A DNA stretch of 64,000 nucleotides from Andrena cerasifolii (GCF_050908995.1 NC_135126.1:8990001-9054000), one strand, 5' to 3'; shown: positions 21,393-32,251, numbered from the stretch's first letter. The notes: generated from the sequence alone by a model not told the origin. Made by a program: numbers and translations.

Positions 21393-24127
21393 GTGAGTAC
21401 AATTGATTTTGATAATTCATTCGGGAAAAAACGAACGGAAAGGTATTCGGTTCAACGGGTACCGCACTTCTTGGCTATCTTTATTAATAATTCGATTCTG
21501 GAGGGTGGGCATACGAAATTAATGGATGGGCAAATCTCTTCTACATCTGGACAAACGATATGCATCGTTGAAAGAACGATTTTGATAATATTTTCCTGAA
21601 AAATCGAACTTTAACGCGATCGCTTTAACGGGTACCGCCCTTCTTGGCTATCTTCATTAATAATTCGATTCTGAAGGGTGGGCATACGAAATTAATGGAT
21701 GGGCAAATCTCTTCTACATCTAAACTAAAGAATTGCACCGTTGAAAGAACGATTTTGATAATATTTTCGAGAATAATCGAACTTTAACGCGATCGCTTCA
21801 TTTATACCCATTTTTTCGCGGTTTTTATTTTTTATTTAAATTCTGGAGGGTGGGCAAATGAAATCTAAGAGTGGGCAAACGTGGCCAGGTCGGGTACATT
21901 CGTATCCTTCTATTATTAAAATTGAAATGCATTCATGATGGGTTATGAAGACAAATTTTTTATTTTGTTCATAACTTTGTTTTGGAGGGTGGGCAAAAAA
22001 AAAATTTTTATGGGCAAACGTGGGCAAACGATGGACAATCATTTCCCACCGTCAAATCATTAAAATGTTAAAAGGCGCAAGGGGACACGACTTCGATCGA
22101 AGTTATGCATAAAGATAAATAAAAACTGTCGGTAGAGAATTCAATATCTGCCACATGATTCTATCGAGATTTATTAAAATACTACAATGTGGACAAGAGT
22201 CCACAGTAGGCTACAAGTACAAATCTCAATAAGTAGGTACCTACATACAGTTGAATGTAAGACTGATTAGTAGATTATAGTTTTTATACCAAAGATAATG
22301 TTTATGGTTATTATATCGTTTTGGTTTTCTTTTAAAGATAATACATTTTTGTTGGTCCGAACCTTCGTAAATAACCATTATTAATAAAATTTTGCTTTAT
22401 TTCATTAGAAAATGAAATATTTCATTAAAAGGCAACTCTTATATCATAGTAACAACTTACCCCAATGCGATAACAACTTGCCCCATACAGGGGTAAGAAG
22501 TTCCGCTTCGATCAGCCACAAATAAATTACTTTCTATGGGAAACCTATTACAATATATTAAACACAAGCTTAAAATCAGAAGATATAATAAATTTAACAA
22601 GAAATTAGTCAATAGTGAAGAGAATAACTACATTATTTTCCAGTCATTTTTATGGTTTATCGAAATCGGAACTTTTAGCCCCGGCCTCCCCTACTACATG
22701 CAATCCTTAAAAGGAAAAAAGATTTTTTGAGAAATATGTTATAGATTTTGAGTAAAAAATTTCCAAAGACCACCCTTTTTTCGGCCTCCTGACTGAGCAC
22801 GACCCCTTAAAAAATCATAAAGCAGACGCTTGAGAAGATCCTGGCAGGTTCACTCCCATCGGAGGCTAAACAATCCTTTAAGCGACTGCGCCTTTAACTA
22901 CTGTTTAATGGTTCTCATTACTTGCCTCCCAGGCGAAGTGATTTTTAATCATCCCTGGGGAACGATTCGTCATCCTCCGTTCTTAACCCCGTCGATTAAT
23001 GATCCCGCCAAGATCCTGTTCCATATTTATCCTGACCCTGTGTCCCAGGGTCCCGCGACCCGCCGCCTCGTTGGGCAATAAATAAATTTCGTCACGCGAT
23101 GCCCACAATTCTTCGGCCGGGCAGGACGACGACTCACTCACTCCAGCTATTTCGCGGATCGGCACCGACTGGGGCCACCCTCTCCTGTACAACCCCCACG
23201 CACACGTACGCCCCTTCTCTCTCTCTCTCTCCCCCATTCTTTCTCCCATTCTCTCTTTCCCTCTGGAACGTGCACAAGCGTCCGACTGTAAATCAATTCA
23301 GCGCATCGGAGGTATTTCAGTTAAATGACACATGAGTGCCCTGTAGAAGGCCCTCCCGTTTTCCCTCTCTGTCTCCCTCTTTCCATCGACTCTTCCTCCG
23401 ACCTTACCATCTTCGTCTTTTTCCTCTGTTTTCGACCATCTCTCACCTTGTTTCCCTTTTCTTCTCCCCTCGCCCCTTCCGCTGTCTGTCTCTTCCCAGC
23501 ACACTTTCGTGCGCGTTTTTTCTTTTTGTCCGCGTACCCTCTCACCCTGTCCTCCGCGTCTCTCTTTCTCCGTTGGTCATACAACCCGAGCAGCCTAGGA
23601 TTCTATACGGTTCGGGTATAGAATTGAATGCGACGCATTGTCCGGCGCAGCCTGACCGTACGATATTGCGAGAGGAGGGCCGGGGGGGATGAGGGCGTAG
23701 GAGGAAGACAGGGGTGGGTCGAATAGGGTGAAGAGGAATAAGTGAGGAGGGCGCCAAGTCGCCCGAATGAAACGAGTGGAACGGTGCGGGGGAGGTCGAG
23801 TTATGTACCGTCCACCCTTGGCCAATGGGCGCGTTAAATTATGCCTTGTCTCGGCCTGGACGCTGCATCCAGACTCCCAAATACATACTCGGTTCCCCGT
23901 TTTACCCTGGTCGACATCGCCTCGCAGGCGATATATTTCCACTTCTGTATTTTCTATCGACTTTCGTCGACGATGAAGGGTTTCGAATTGACCCTGTCGC
24001 GATTAATACCGTGGCGCGCTAAGGCCACAGTCCCACTAATTTCGAGTTCAATCTCCCAAGCGTTTTCGTTCCATCGAACAGCTGAATGTTCCTTCAATTG
24101 TTAATTCGAAATTTCTGTTTCCTTCAG

Positions 24128-24183
24128 GTCACAGTAGAGCGCGTCGCTGACAGGAATTTCAACGATCTCTGGCAACAGCACTG
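24128..24183 (+). CDS. Candidate 56-bp internal coding exon
   Basis: The interval is preceded by a pyrimidine-rich acceptor (CTGTTTCCTTCAG) with a plausible branch-site TTAAT upstream, and followed by a strong donor (CTG|GTGAGTCAC). Only one of its three frames is open; it would encode 18 residues (starting VTVERVADRN) plus two bases of a split codon. I cannot match the peptide to a family, and 56 bp is small. No partner exon was found in the window, consistent with very long introns on both sides or with a chance pairing of splice-like signals. The product is unknown. Confidence 0.3.
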
Positions 24184-26484
24184 GTGAGTCACTTGTTTCA
24201 ACTATGTATAAGCTTCTGCACGCGTGCGACACGAGCCCCCTAATTATTGCAGCCCGCGATATCGCGCCTCGCGGGCCTCAGGCGGGAAATAATATCCGGA
24301 AACGGGAGATGTTCCGGGTGGAATAACGCTGGGCATAATTGTCACGGCGTGTAATAAATTACTCGATGCGTGTCTCTGCTTCGACTCGTCCTCGCACACG
24401 TGGTAACGTTTATAATTAACCGCCGATATTATCTGTCCATTCGTCGAGGCTCCCTGTACGAACAGCACTCCCACGAATCTCTCCCGACGTACCCAGCCAA
24501 GAAACGTTGCTTCTAAATTCTTTCCTCCACCCTTCGACGTCGGGGAAGTGCAAACTGCGGGACGATCCTCGACGATATGTGTCCCCGAACGATTCGATCG
24601 TTTCGACGCTTTTTCCACGGTTTTTCTGCGCTGCTGCGTCGCGTCTTATCCCGTATCTCCCACGGGAATTCGTGCTCGCGTCCGGTAACGAGGCAGGAAC
24701 AGGAAGAGGTTCAAGTTTTATAGGCGAGGACCCGCGTTAAAAGCCGAAAGACAGCGTGGTAGGGCAGGCGGGGGTGGGCCGCGGGAAATAAGGGAACAGC
24801 GCGACTCAGGAATCGCGTAATGAGACTCTGAAAATATAGCTAACGACGATTGTCGAGGGTCAGTCTACCGTGCTTTAACCGTAACTGTCTATTTTTATTA
24901 TTTCCTCGTCCCACCGACGGCGGAAACCCTCTTCCCACCCTTCCTCCACGGGGTAGCCTCGGCTGCTGCTGCTACTGCTATTCCTTTATCCTCGACCGCC
25001 TCGACGCGTCGCGTCGCGGCGTCGGAATAGCCCGGCGATAAATTTAAGACGCTTACTGCTTTTCGATGCTGGAGAAGTCCACCGAGATCGCGTCGGCGAA
25101 CCCCTCGGAACCAGTCTCTTCGATTTCGCGCCCGGACACGCTTGGACGTGGAGAAATGTCACTAATTCCACTGGTATTCTTCGTACTTTTCCTCCACACA
25201 TTCGGTGTCTTAATTACGTGGAATTTTGAGGAGTTTTTAATAAGAAATTAAGTCCTGTTTAAGTGCCAGTTGCGTTCGAAGTTATTTTGGGAAGAATGGC
25301 GAAGCTCCAAAGTTCAAGCTCTTTTTTTTGCGATATTTCCGAGTGGCAGAATAAAAATTTCAACGCGAAACATCGACACTGTGTACAGGGGAACGGTGGA
25401 TTTCCAAAGCAGTTTCCCTGCTCGCTGCGTCGACGAATCCGATTGCATCCAGGCGCCACGAGCGAGCCACGAGAAATGAAGGGAGATAAAAAAAGAGGGG
25501 ACGACGCTTTTTAAAAAATATTCCGCGTTGCGTGGGTCGTACAAACGAAGCCGGGTTTCAAATAAAATTTCCCGGCGCACCGCGCTGCCGCGTGTTCGTA
25601 CGTGATTGATATCGAAAATGTAGTTCCCGGGGCAAACTCGTTGGCATCAATTCGCCGGTACCTTCCCTTTTGACAACTGTTTGTTATTGCCGCGTGACGA
25701 GACAGGATACCGACGCTGGGAATCGCGCGTTTTATTAGTCGGAATTTCGAACTGCAACTCCTCACCCCCTTTGCGCCGTCCCTTATTGTTTTCCTGCCGG
25801 CGAAATTCCGCGAACAGAAGTATTTAGCGGCGAATATAGGACTTACTAACGGAATCGAATCGTCTGATTCGACGCACTCGAAGCAACGAAAGCGTCAACT
25901 GGGAAAGTAGAAAAGCCATTCAGATATCCCGACGTTTGCGGGAACTTCCAACCCCCTCCCCTGTAATCATCCAGATTCACGACATCCTGCCGCGGTGTTT
26001 GGTAAACGTGGCTTTCACCGCCACCCTTCGTTCAGAGGCCACACTCTCCGCGGCGGGAAAGTCCGTTCTCGTCGCTGGACACGGTGTAAAGTAGGAAAAC
26101 GGAGCAATCGGGCAGCAGGGAGGGAGCGAAGGGAGAAAGTAACGAATGGGCAGGGAGATAACGCGATGGGAGAGTGAATAGAGTCGGAGTATTGATGAAA
26201 GAGTAGGAGAGAGTTGCTAGGAGGGGCGGAAGACACCGGGGGTGGGCGGGGGGTTTGAGTGAGGGACAGAGAGCGTTGTCAGGGCACGGTGGCACTTTCG
26301 TACGTAAAACAAGCGAAATGGTTTTGACATGAAGTGGTGGCCACCACCGACGGTAGACGTCGGCCAGGGGCGGCACCGTTCCATAATCCATTGTGTCCAG
26401 TGCCAATTAAACGGTGCTGCCATGCGTATGGTCAGGAACTAACCGGCCGTTCTCAACACGATCACCGACCTCCGTTCCTGCACG

Positions 26485-26506
26485 CTCACGCATGTATATG
26501 CGTGAG
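26485..26506. repeat. Perfect 9-bp inverted repeat
   Basis: CTCACGCAT and ATGCGTGAG flank a 4-base GTAT spacer. It could be a palindromic protein-binding site or a small hairpin. It lies in a stretch that otherwise looks like GC-rich leader or promoter DNA. Confidence 0.5.
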
Positions 26507-27158
26507 AGAGCGTAAGAGGAGAGCGCAGATAGCTGAGGAGGAGGAGGCGAAGGCAGAGGTAGAGGACCACCACTGATTGGGGAGCATCTGGACCTCTGCT
26601 CGTACCGGCAATTACCAGACCAGGTTACCTATAACTATATACCGATGCACGCGCACAAACACTCGGCCAGGTTGCACGGGCTACGTACGCGAAGGGTGCA
26701 CAGGCTGTTTCATAAAACGATCTACTTTGGGCAGTGTTTACTTTGCAACGAGGTGGGCGAACTGGTCCACGATGCTCGGGGTTCTGTGTTCCGGGGGTCT
26801 CCAGAAGTGACATCGTAAGTCCTCTGCGTGGGTGTTGGTTTAAACTTTTCAGGTATGGATCGCGAGGATTTTGCGAGTTAGTTCTTTTATGTGCGAACGA
26901 TCTGTGGAGGGTAGATTGATCGTAGATTTATGAATCCCCTCTCCTAGTTGGTTCTCCAGGTCGATTAACTTCTTCCTACCCACTGCAATTTTTTAACTTT
27001 CCCTTTCCTGCTCGTCGCCCTCCTAAGTAGTAGACGCAGCAGAACCAAGTGCAAGTGAATCGGTGGTCCCTGTCAAACCTTCATATTCCTAGAAACTTGT
27101 CAGAGGTAGCAAGTCTCAGCGCTTTTTGAAGCACCCTGTACAGTGTATAGGCATCGTT

Positions 27159-27189
27159 ACACGCGCACGTGTGTGCGCGCATGTGTGTA
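27159..27189 (+). other. 31-nt alternating purine-pyrimidine tract (Z-DNA prone)
   Basis: A perfect alternation built from CACGCGCACGTGTGTGCGCG and ATGTGTGTA steps, mostly CG, CA and TG, the most Z-prone dinucleotides. It lies in CpG-rich DNA that could be promoter-proximal, although no gene start is identifiable. Confidence 0.65.
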
Positions 27190-27785
27190 GGTGGCGGCGA
27201 ACGCGGCCTCACGCCGTGCGTTATAATCGCAATGGGTCGTCAGTCGTGCGCACCGAATCAGTAGAAATCCGTTGATTGGTCCCTGCCACTTGATCCAAGC
27301 CAGACTGTCGTCTATAGTCGCGGCTAGGCCAGCCACGCTCGAGTTTTCTCCGTGACGACGTCGTCTCCCTGGCTGCTGCGGTTTCCCTCGTGTTCCCGGC
27401 GTCGCGTATATTTATACACGCTCGTTGCGCGACGACTCAATTGGTTATTCGAGACGTTTGGCTTCTCACGCGCCACCAGATCCGATTGTTTCCGGTTTGT
27501 TTGGATTGGGACGCCTGGGAACGGGAAACGCTCCACGCGACATCGTCCCCCGGGCAGCCGAATTAAAATTTCTCCCTCCTCCACGTCCACGGTCAGACAT
27601 AAAATTCCCCATCCGACGATCTTGCCACGATTGAGAGGAAAGGAACGGGGTCGCTTAGATCGCTGAAACTGCGGCTCTTTCGACGCTCCAATTGGGTATT
27701 AAAAAGTGACCGCAGAAGTGGAGGGAAATTGAAAGCCCGGAGATTAGAAAATGCGAGGTAGATATCACCGACGTATAAATTCAAC

Positions 27786-27801
27786 TATGTATGTATGTAT
27801 C
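27786..27801 (+). repeat. (TATG)n microsatellite
   Basis: About four TATG units, a short simple repeat with no associated feature. Confidence 0.7.
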
Positions 27802-28241
27802 TCTGCACGCTGTCGAAGGAATGGGATAGGGTGATTTCCGTAAAGCAACCAGGCTGATCTTATCACGTACCCAGTGAGCGCAGAAACTGCAACAAAAGTA
27901 TAGCAGTATTCCAAGTAAATATATGAAAGCACATGAAATACGGTTTAGAAAGCTATTAGGTGTTAGCTATCGCTCGTTCGCAGACGTCTCGACGCATCGA
28001 TCCCGTTTGCTTGGTCATGCAGGAAGACCGAGGATTTCTCTCGAGCATCCTCACGCGTCGTCGAGGCTGCACCAGGACTAATCGAGCGTAGAAATCGTCG
28101 GAAGGTAGGAACGAGCACAATTCTTGCCACGTAGCGGCCTCTCTTCGCGGACACACGTGTTCGACCACGTGCGTTCCGATCCTCGGCCGTTATTTCTACC
28201 TTCTCCTGCTCGTCCCTTTTTCTCGGCCCCTCCTGACTCAC

Positions 28242-28367
28242 CTGGAGTTGCTCTTTTTGCCTCAACTTTGCTGCTCGCTCTTTTTTCACCTCGCGTCGCT
28301 GCAGCTCGCGTGCATACGCGCACAGGAGTGTACGCGCGACCACGTACTCCTTATCGTTCTCCTCCCC
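28242..28367 (-). CDS. Candidate minus-strand coding exon (weak)
   Basis: On the minus strand a frame is open through this interval and ends at a consensus donor, CTCCAG|GTGAGTCAGG (exon end at 28242, intron from 28241). The deduced peptide ends in a charged, helix-prone segment (ELQRREVKKERAAKLRQKEQ) reminiscent of a coiled coil. The 5' boundary is uncertain: a CCCCTTTTCTCGCGGGGAG acceptor-like stretch lies near 28362-28380, and the frame stays open further upstream toward a G-run. Purine-rich strands give Lys/Glu/Arg-rich translations by chance, so this may not be a gene. Product unknown. Confidence 0.2.
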
Positions 28368-28421
28368 GCGAGAAAAGGGGCTTTTTATTATTTTATTAGG
28401 AAACTGGTTTGTCCGCGCCTC

Positions 28422-28438
28422 GGGGGGGGGGGGGGGGG
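28422..28438 (+). repeat. Seventeen-base G homopolymer
   Basis: An uninterrupted run of 17 G between a C and AGTGG. It has strong quadruplex-forming potential, and its exact length is prone to sequencing and assembly error. Confidence 0.85.
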
Positions 28439-30069
28439 AGTGGATGCGGGGTGTACCACGCCAGATTGGAGATTCATATCGCGTGGCGTCGTCTCGCGAG
28501 ACGCTGCTTCGCCCTTTTATTTTGAGGATCCTCGGAGTTTAGTGTCGCGACGCTGCTGGACTCTTAACGCCCCTCGTTCCGCGCCCCTACCCTTTGATTA
28601 TCGTTATCGCGTGACTTCCACAAACTTTAGCTGCAAATTTCCTGCTGGAAGATTGTGGAAGGAAAGAAATACGAACTTCCATTCGGTTGCAACACCCTGC
28701 ATACTTCTGCACGTGAACCTCGCCATTGAGATTATACTATGTAGCTGTTGCCTGCGAGCAATCTACCTCTTAGTGTCTCGTTGGACAAAATTATCGTAGC
28801 TTCGGGAATATGAAGGGAGTTTGCTTTCAATAACAGCTTCTTATCCCACTTTACTGTTTCTATAAGTATCCCGGGCTGCCATACCTGCGATCTGAAGACC
28901 TGCGCCATAAAAACACGCAATCGCGACAATTGATCCATCTCCCATCGGATAGACGCGAACAAACCCCGATCGCCGCAATAAGACGGCGAGACGTCGGTAT
29001 TTACGATCACACGGGCCGCATAAATTCATTTATCCGGGAGTTATCGATAACGGTCGATCGCAATCGCGAGATTTATAGCGGCAAGACCCTCCGCCGCACT
29101 CGCTATTCCAACCGATGATTTCGTGCACGAGCGTATCATACCGTTTCGCCCTCTCCCTAATTCTTGCTCCTCTCCCTTTCCTCCTTCGCCGTGTCATTAT
29201 ATCCCGTCGTTGCTCGCCTGGGTCCTCGGTGCCACGACTGTATCGAGATCGGGCAATAACTCCTCCCGTGGACCGTGCGTGGGGGCGAGAAAAACGATTA
29301 AACCTTCCCGCGTAATTATTTTCGTCCGTCGATTGAATAAACGTTACCCCGGGGTCGCTTCAATTAGGATTACTCGGGGGCCCTTTCCGCGAACCCGGCA
29401 TTAAATACAGTTTAATGAGTCTAATGGCACTTTAATCCTCTGCCCGTGCCCATCCCCGCCGCCACCCTCGTCAGGACGCGCCTTTGAAGTGCGAACGTCG
29501 AAGAAGAAAACTCCTGTGCGCGAACCGGGCCTCCTTCATCCGCAGCTCTCCGGTTGACGGAGAGTAGCCCCGACGTTTCTGCGAGCAGCACGGCTACTAG
29601 TCGGGAGATACATTTGCATTAGTTTCAAGCAACACGCAGGATGTAAGAATCTCGTGACAGGGAAGACGAAGTTTCGCAGAAACTTCCTCGCCGCGTGTAA
29701 CCAGCGGTTAACCAACGGACTGGCTGTCTACCAGTTACACCGTAGTCAGTTAAGTCCCTGCCGAGCTTCGGCGACAACTTAAATCGTTAGATCGGATTAC
29801 ACAGCGGCTCTCCGTCCCGTATATAGCAAGAAAATATCTCGAACTGCTCGCCGGGATCGGTAATTTATCAGACTTTGCTTCTCCCGATCGGTGCCTCCGT
29901 TCTTCCAGCAATTATAACTTAAGTGATTGCCAACTTCCGCGGAAAGTTTGCGGCCGCGGAGATTGACAAAGAAAAAGAATTAAGAGGTGGGAAAGAGGAG
30001 AGAGAAGAAGAGGTAGGTTAGAGGGAGATATAATTATGAAATTTAATGTTTAAACGGTGTCTTGAGGTA

Positions 30070-30880
30070 CCGTAAAATGGGGGAACATTGGCACATGCCG
30101 GGGTTACATTGGCACCTATACGCATGAACATATAAAGTCGCATTCGAGATCGAGATTTTAGGTACTCAATTGTTTCAACGTTTGCGGTTAGATATCCAAT
30201 AATCGCCTGTCAAATAGATAACTTTGTCACGTTATACATTATATTATTAATAACATTAGATCGCAATAATGCCTAGATCTTATACAGCGACTACCGGGAA
30301 GAGGAAGTATAAAGCATTTATACATTCCGATCTTGATAAAGCTTTAGCTGATGTTAGAACTGGAATGTCCTGAAGGACCTGACTGGGTGCAATGCATAAC
30401 GTGTCGTCAGTGGGTCTACGAAACTTGTAATCGAGGAACCGAAACAATTTCTTATGAATGTCCAGTCTGTCTGGATGACGATTAGATTTCAGTTAAGATG
30501 TAAAAAATAAAATAAAATAAACAAATTTAAGTGTGAATGTATCTAAAGGTTGGAACCGACAGGTCCAGTAATTTAGTAATTTACGATTGTTTTATTAAAC
30601 TACTCGACTAAATTTTAATATCCACACACGAAAAATGATTAAATTATTTGCTAATCGACTAAACTACTGAACCAGCCTTTACTGACTTCAGACTAGTAAA
30701 ACTTAACCTGTTACTGCTGTTTATGCGACGTGCCAATGTTACCCCGTCCCGGCTGGTATTTAACATGTATTAAAGAAGAAAATGTTATGATAGGATACTT
30801 AAAGCAACTGTAAACATTTTAATTTTTACATTATATAGCAAAATGTATCAAAAACCTGCCAATGTTCCCCCATTTTACGG
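30070..30880 (+). mobile_element. Internally deleted pogo-like transposon
   Basis: The ends are perfect 24-bp inverted repeats (CCGTAAAATGGGGG then AACATTGGCA), flanked by TA at 30068-30069 and 30881-30882. A second, subterminal copy of the CATTGGCAC-type motif lies inside each end (about 30098-30116 and 30724-30747). The interior keeps two pieces of coding sequence: the start of a protein at 30269 and a zinc-finger tail ending at 30485, fused by loss of the middle. TA duplication plus these protein fragments place it in the pogo branch of the Tc1/mariner superfamily (jerky/pogo DDE proteins). It is an 811-bp derivative that could move only with a transposase supplied by a full-length relative. 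Confidence 0.85.
30269..30485 (+). pseudogene. Remnant of pogo-like transposase (N-terminus joined to PHD-like tail)
   Basis: The frame starting at ATG 30269 encodes 34 residues beginning MPRSYTATTGKRKYKAF, ending LADVRTGMS and a stop at 30371-30373. This is what the beginning of a Psq-type helix-turn-helix DNA-binding region looks like in insect pogo-like transposases. A second frame, offset relative to the first, is open from 30357 to a TAG at 30483-30485. It encodes a tail with the pattern WVQCxxCxxWVYxxC followed later by YECPVC, the second half of a PHD-like zinc finger; a Tyr stands where PHD fingers usually have the zinc-binding His. The rest of the helix-turn-helix, the whole DDE catalytic domain and the first cysteine pair of the finger are missing, removed by a deletion that also broke the frame around 30357-30373. 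The protein is not functional. Confidence 0.75.
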
Positions 30881-31894
30881 TAATTGGGGAATCAGGTAGG
30901 TCAAGTGTAATTGTTTTATCGTTGTTCCGCGGCAGAGGATTAACCCATAGCGTCCTATCTCATTACCACGCATCAGCACCGTTATCATCCAATTAGTATT
31001 GCGCGGGGTTCAGCGTGCGCGGTGCTCGTGAAACGGAAGCTGGATATGAGAAAGTTTCATGGAAGCTTCCGTTAAATGGCCAAACGATGAACTCGGGGGA
31101 TTCTTAGCGCAGGTACTCTTACGACGCTTGCTTCAGCCCCAGCAGGCAAAAATCACTCGTCAGAGTCATGTAACGCTACTGATGTTTAATTAAAACTTAA
31201 TAAGGCTGCGCTTCAGGGTTGAAATTATTCCTGTTCGAGATTTTGGAGAGTAAACCGTGGCCTCCTCGAAGTCGTTCTCTAGCATTGCAGCTGCAGCTTC
31301 ATCGGAGGATTACGAACCTATTAATACTAATCGAAAGCAACATCGCACTGTCTGCCAATCATAATTTCCCTCGCTAAAAGTCCTGATCCTCCGAGGAACT
31401 CTTTCAAACCTATAATTTCGCATTGATTGATTAGCCGCTCGTAAACGTATAAATATGCATAAAGCGCTCCTTCCGTGTCATCCTACTTCGAATGCAACTC
31501 GAGTCCAGCTGAAAGTGATACTATCGCGTGACGAGTATTAATTACCGACCCGTACGTGGACGCTGCCACGGCGAAGCGACTTTCTTCCTACGTTTCCAGA
31601 TTCAATTGCCTCACCTATCGGTGCCGGGGGAAGACAAATTGGCGCGCACGAAGGCCGCTGCATCCGAGCCGCCCAGGGCATTATCACGGGCGCAAATAAA
31701 ACTGCGAATCTGCTGAACGAGAGTACCCCGAAGCTTCACCGTCGGCCTGGCAACTGTTCTCCGATTATCCACCGCACGATATCCTATTACCGAGCATCGT
31801 TGCAATTATTATCCAATTAGCGTGCGTAACGGTTACCGCGTATACCGTTCGGAAAACCAAAACGGGCTCTATTCGCCAGGCTCGCGGCCCTTCT

Positions 31895-32190
31895 AAAAAA
31901 GAAACCAGTGAAAACAGGAACGAGGAGAGGGATATCGAAAGGGAAGAGCAGAGGCGCGAACGAAGGAAAGAGACATGGAAAAGAGATCGGGGGAGGGTGG
32001 GGGGGGGGGGGCGAGGAGCATTGCGGAGATTGGGAACGAAGGAGGGCAGAGTGGAGAGAGAAGAAGAGCAATGCAAGAATCGAAAGAAGGCAAAAAGAGC
32101 TGTGAAGGGTGGAGAAAGAGCGGGGGATAGAGATGGAGATAGAGGTGGAACATCGCGAGGGGGGCAGAGAGCGAGGGGAACGGCGGGGTA
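31895..32190 (+). repeat. Purine-rich tract of about 295 bp
   Basis: The plus strand is strongly biased to A and G throughout, with GAGGA, GGAAGAG and AAAGAG motifs. Such polypurine-polypyrimidine DNA can form triplexes. The minus-strand frames over it (Ser/Leu/Pro-rich) are compositional artefacts. Confidence 0.8.
31989..32011 (+). repeat. G-run with quadruplex potential
   Basis: GGGGG, GGG and a 13-G run are separated by single A and T bases, satisfying the usual four-G-tract pattern for a G-quadruplex within 23 bases. Homopolymer length here may be uncertain in the assembly. Confidence 0.7.
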
Positions 32191-32228
32191 AGGTCAGTGC
32201 CGCGGACATAATATGGTTAGTGACCGCG

Positions 32229-32251
32229 TGACGTCACGGCCGCACCACGTG
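32229..32251. promoter_or_regulatory. CRE and E-box pair in CpG-rich promoter-like DNA
   Basis: A perfect cAMP-response palindrome TGACGTCA (32229-32236) and a perfect E-box CACGTG (32246-32251) lie nine bases apart at the start of a CpG-dense stretch that runs to about 32750. CREB/ATF-family bZIP proteins bind the first and bHLH(-Zip) proteins the second. The strand and the target gene are unknown; no first exon could be established. Confidence 0.4.

Larger units (their letters stand above)
20325..22072. repeat. Large inverted repeat with tandem sub-repeats
   Basis: Left arm 20325-20934 and right arm about 21450-22072 are inverted copies. Each arm carries GTTTGCCCAC-type motifs and a duplicated segment starting GAAGCGATCGCG (left-arm copies begin at 20598 and 20771, a 173-bp period) that ends in CCAAGAAGTGCG. 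An extra partial copy of the TTTGCCCAC-rich unit lies at 20227-20300. The left arm stops abruptly after GTGCG at 20934, where the unrelated central segment begins. The short frames here simply translate the repeats. Confidence 0.8.
19762..22691. mobile_element. TA-flanked element with GGGG ends (pogo/mariner-like, degenerate)
   Basis: The left end reads GGGGAGACCGGGGCTAAA and the right end, reverse-complemented, GGGGAGGCCGGGGCTAAA. TA lies outside each end. Short subterminal motifs of the form GGGGTAAGTTGTT or GGGGCAAGTTGTTA recur near both ends (about 19788, 20129-20156, 22456-22500), resembling transposase binding-site arrays. The interior is dominated by a large inverted repeat with tandem sub-repeats plus an unrelated central segment. 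No transposase was recognised. The element sits at the exact centre of the outer hairpin MITE. Assignment to the pogo/mariner group is an inference from the TA duplication and the resemblance of its end motifs to the pogo-like element at 30070-30880. Confidence 0.65.
19151..22806. mobile_element. TTAA-flanked hairpin MITE split by nested insertions
   Basis: TTAA at 19147-19150 and 22807-22810 bracket two arms, 19151-19264 and 22694-22806. The arms are about 113-114 bp long and near-perfect inverted copies of each other (both start GGGGTC then TGCTCAGTCAGGAGGCCG). Joined across the central TA, the arms would form a roughly 229-bp hairpin MITE, with everything between them inserted later. TTAA duplications are typical of piggyBac- and Kolobok-type elements; the termini do not let me choose between them. 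The arms have no coding capacity. The interior holds a 493-bp hairpin MITE and a larger TA-flanked element, annotated separately. Confidence 0.82.
22807..30069. other. No gene recognised; unannotated CpG-rich DNA
   Basis: Numerous overlapping frames of 60-183 codons occur here without recognisable domains. About 23330-23580 is pyrimidine-rich and gives Ser/Leu/Phe-rich translations. Two exon-like intervals (24128-24183 plus, 28242 region minus), a perfect 9-bp inverted repeat, a Z-DNA-prone run and a 17-G run are listed separately. A GTAAGT at 26814 follows a stretch that could be untranslated leader, but nothing fixes it. Confidence 0.5.
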
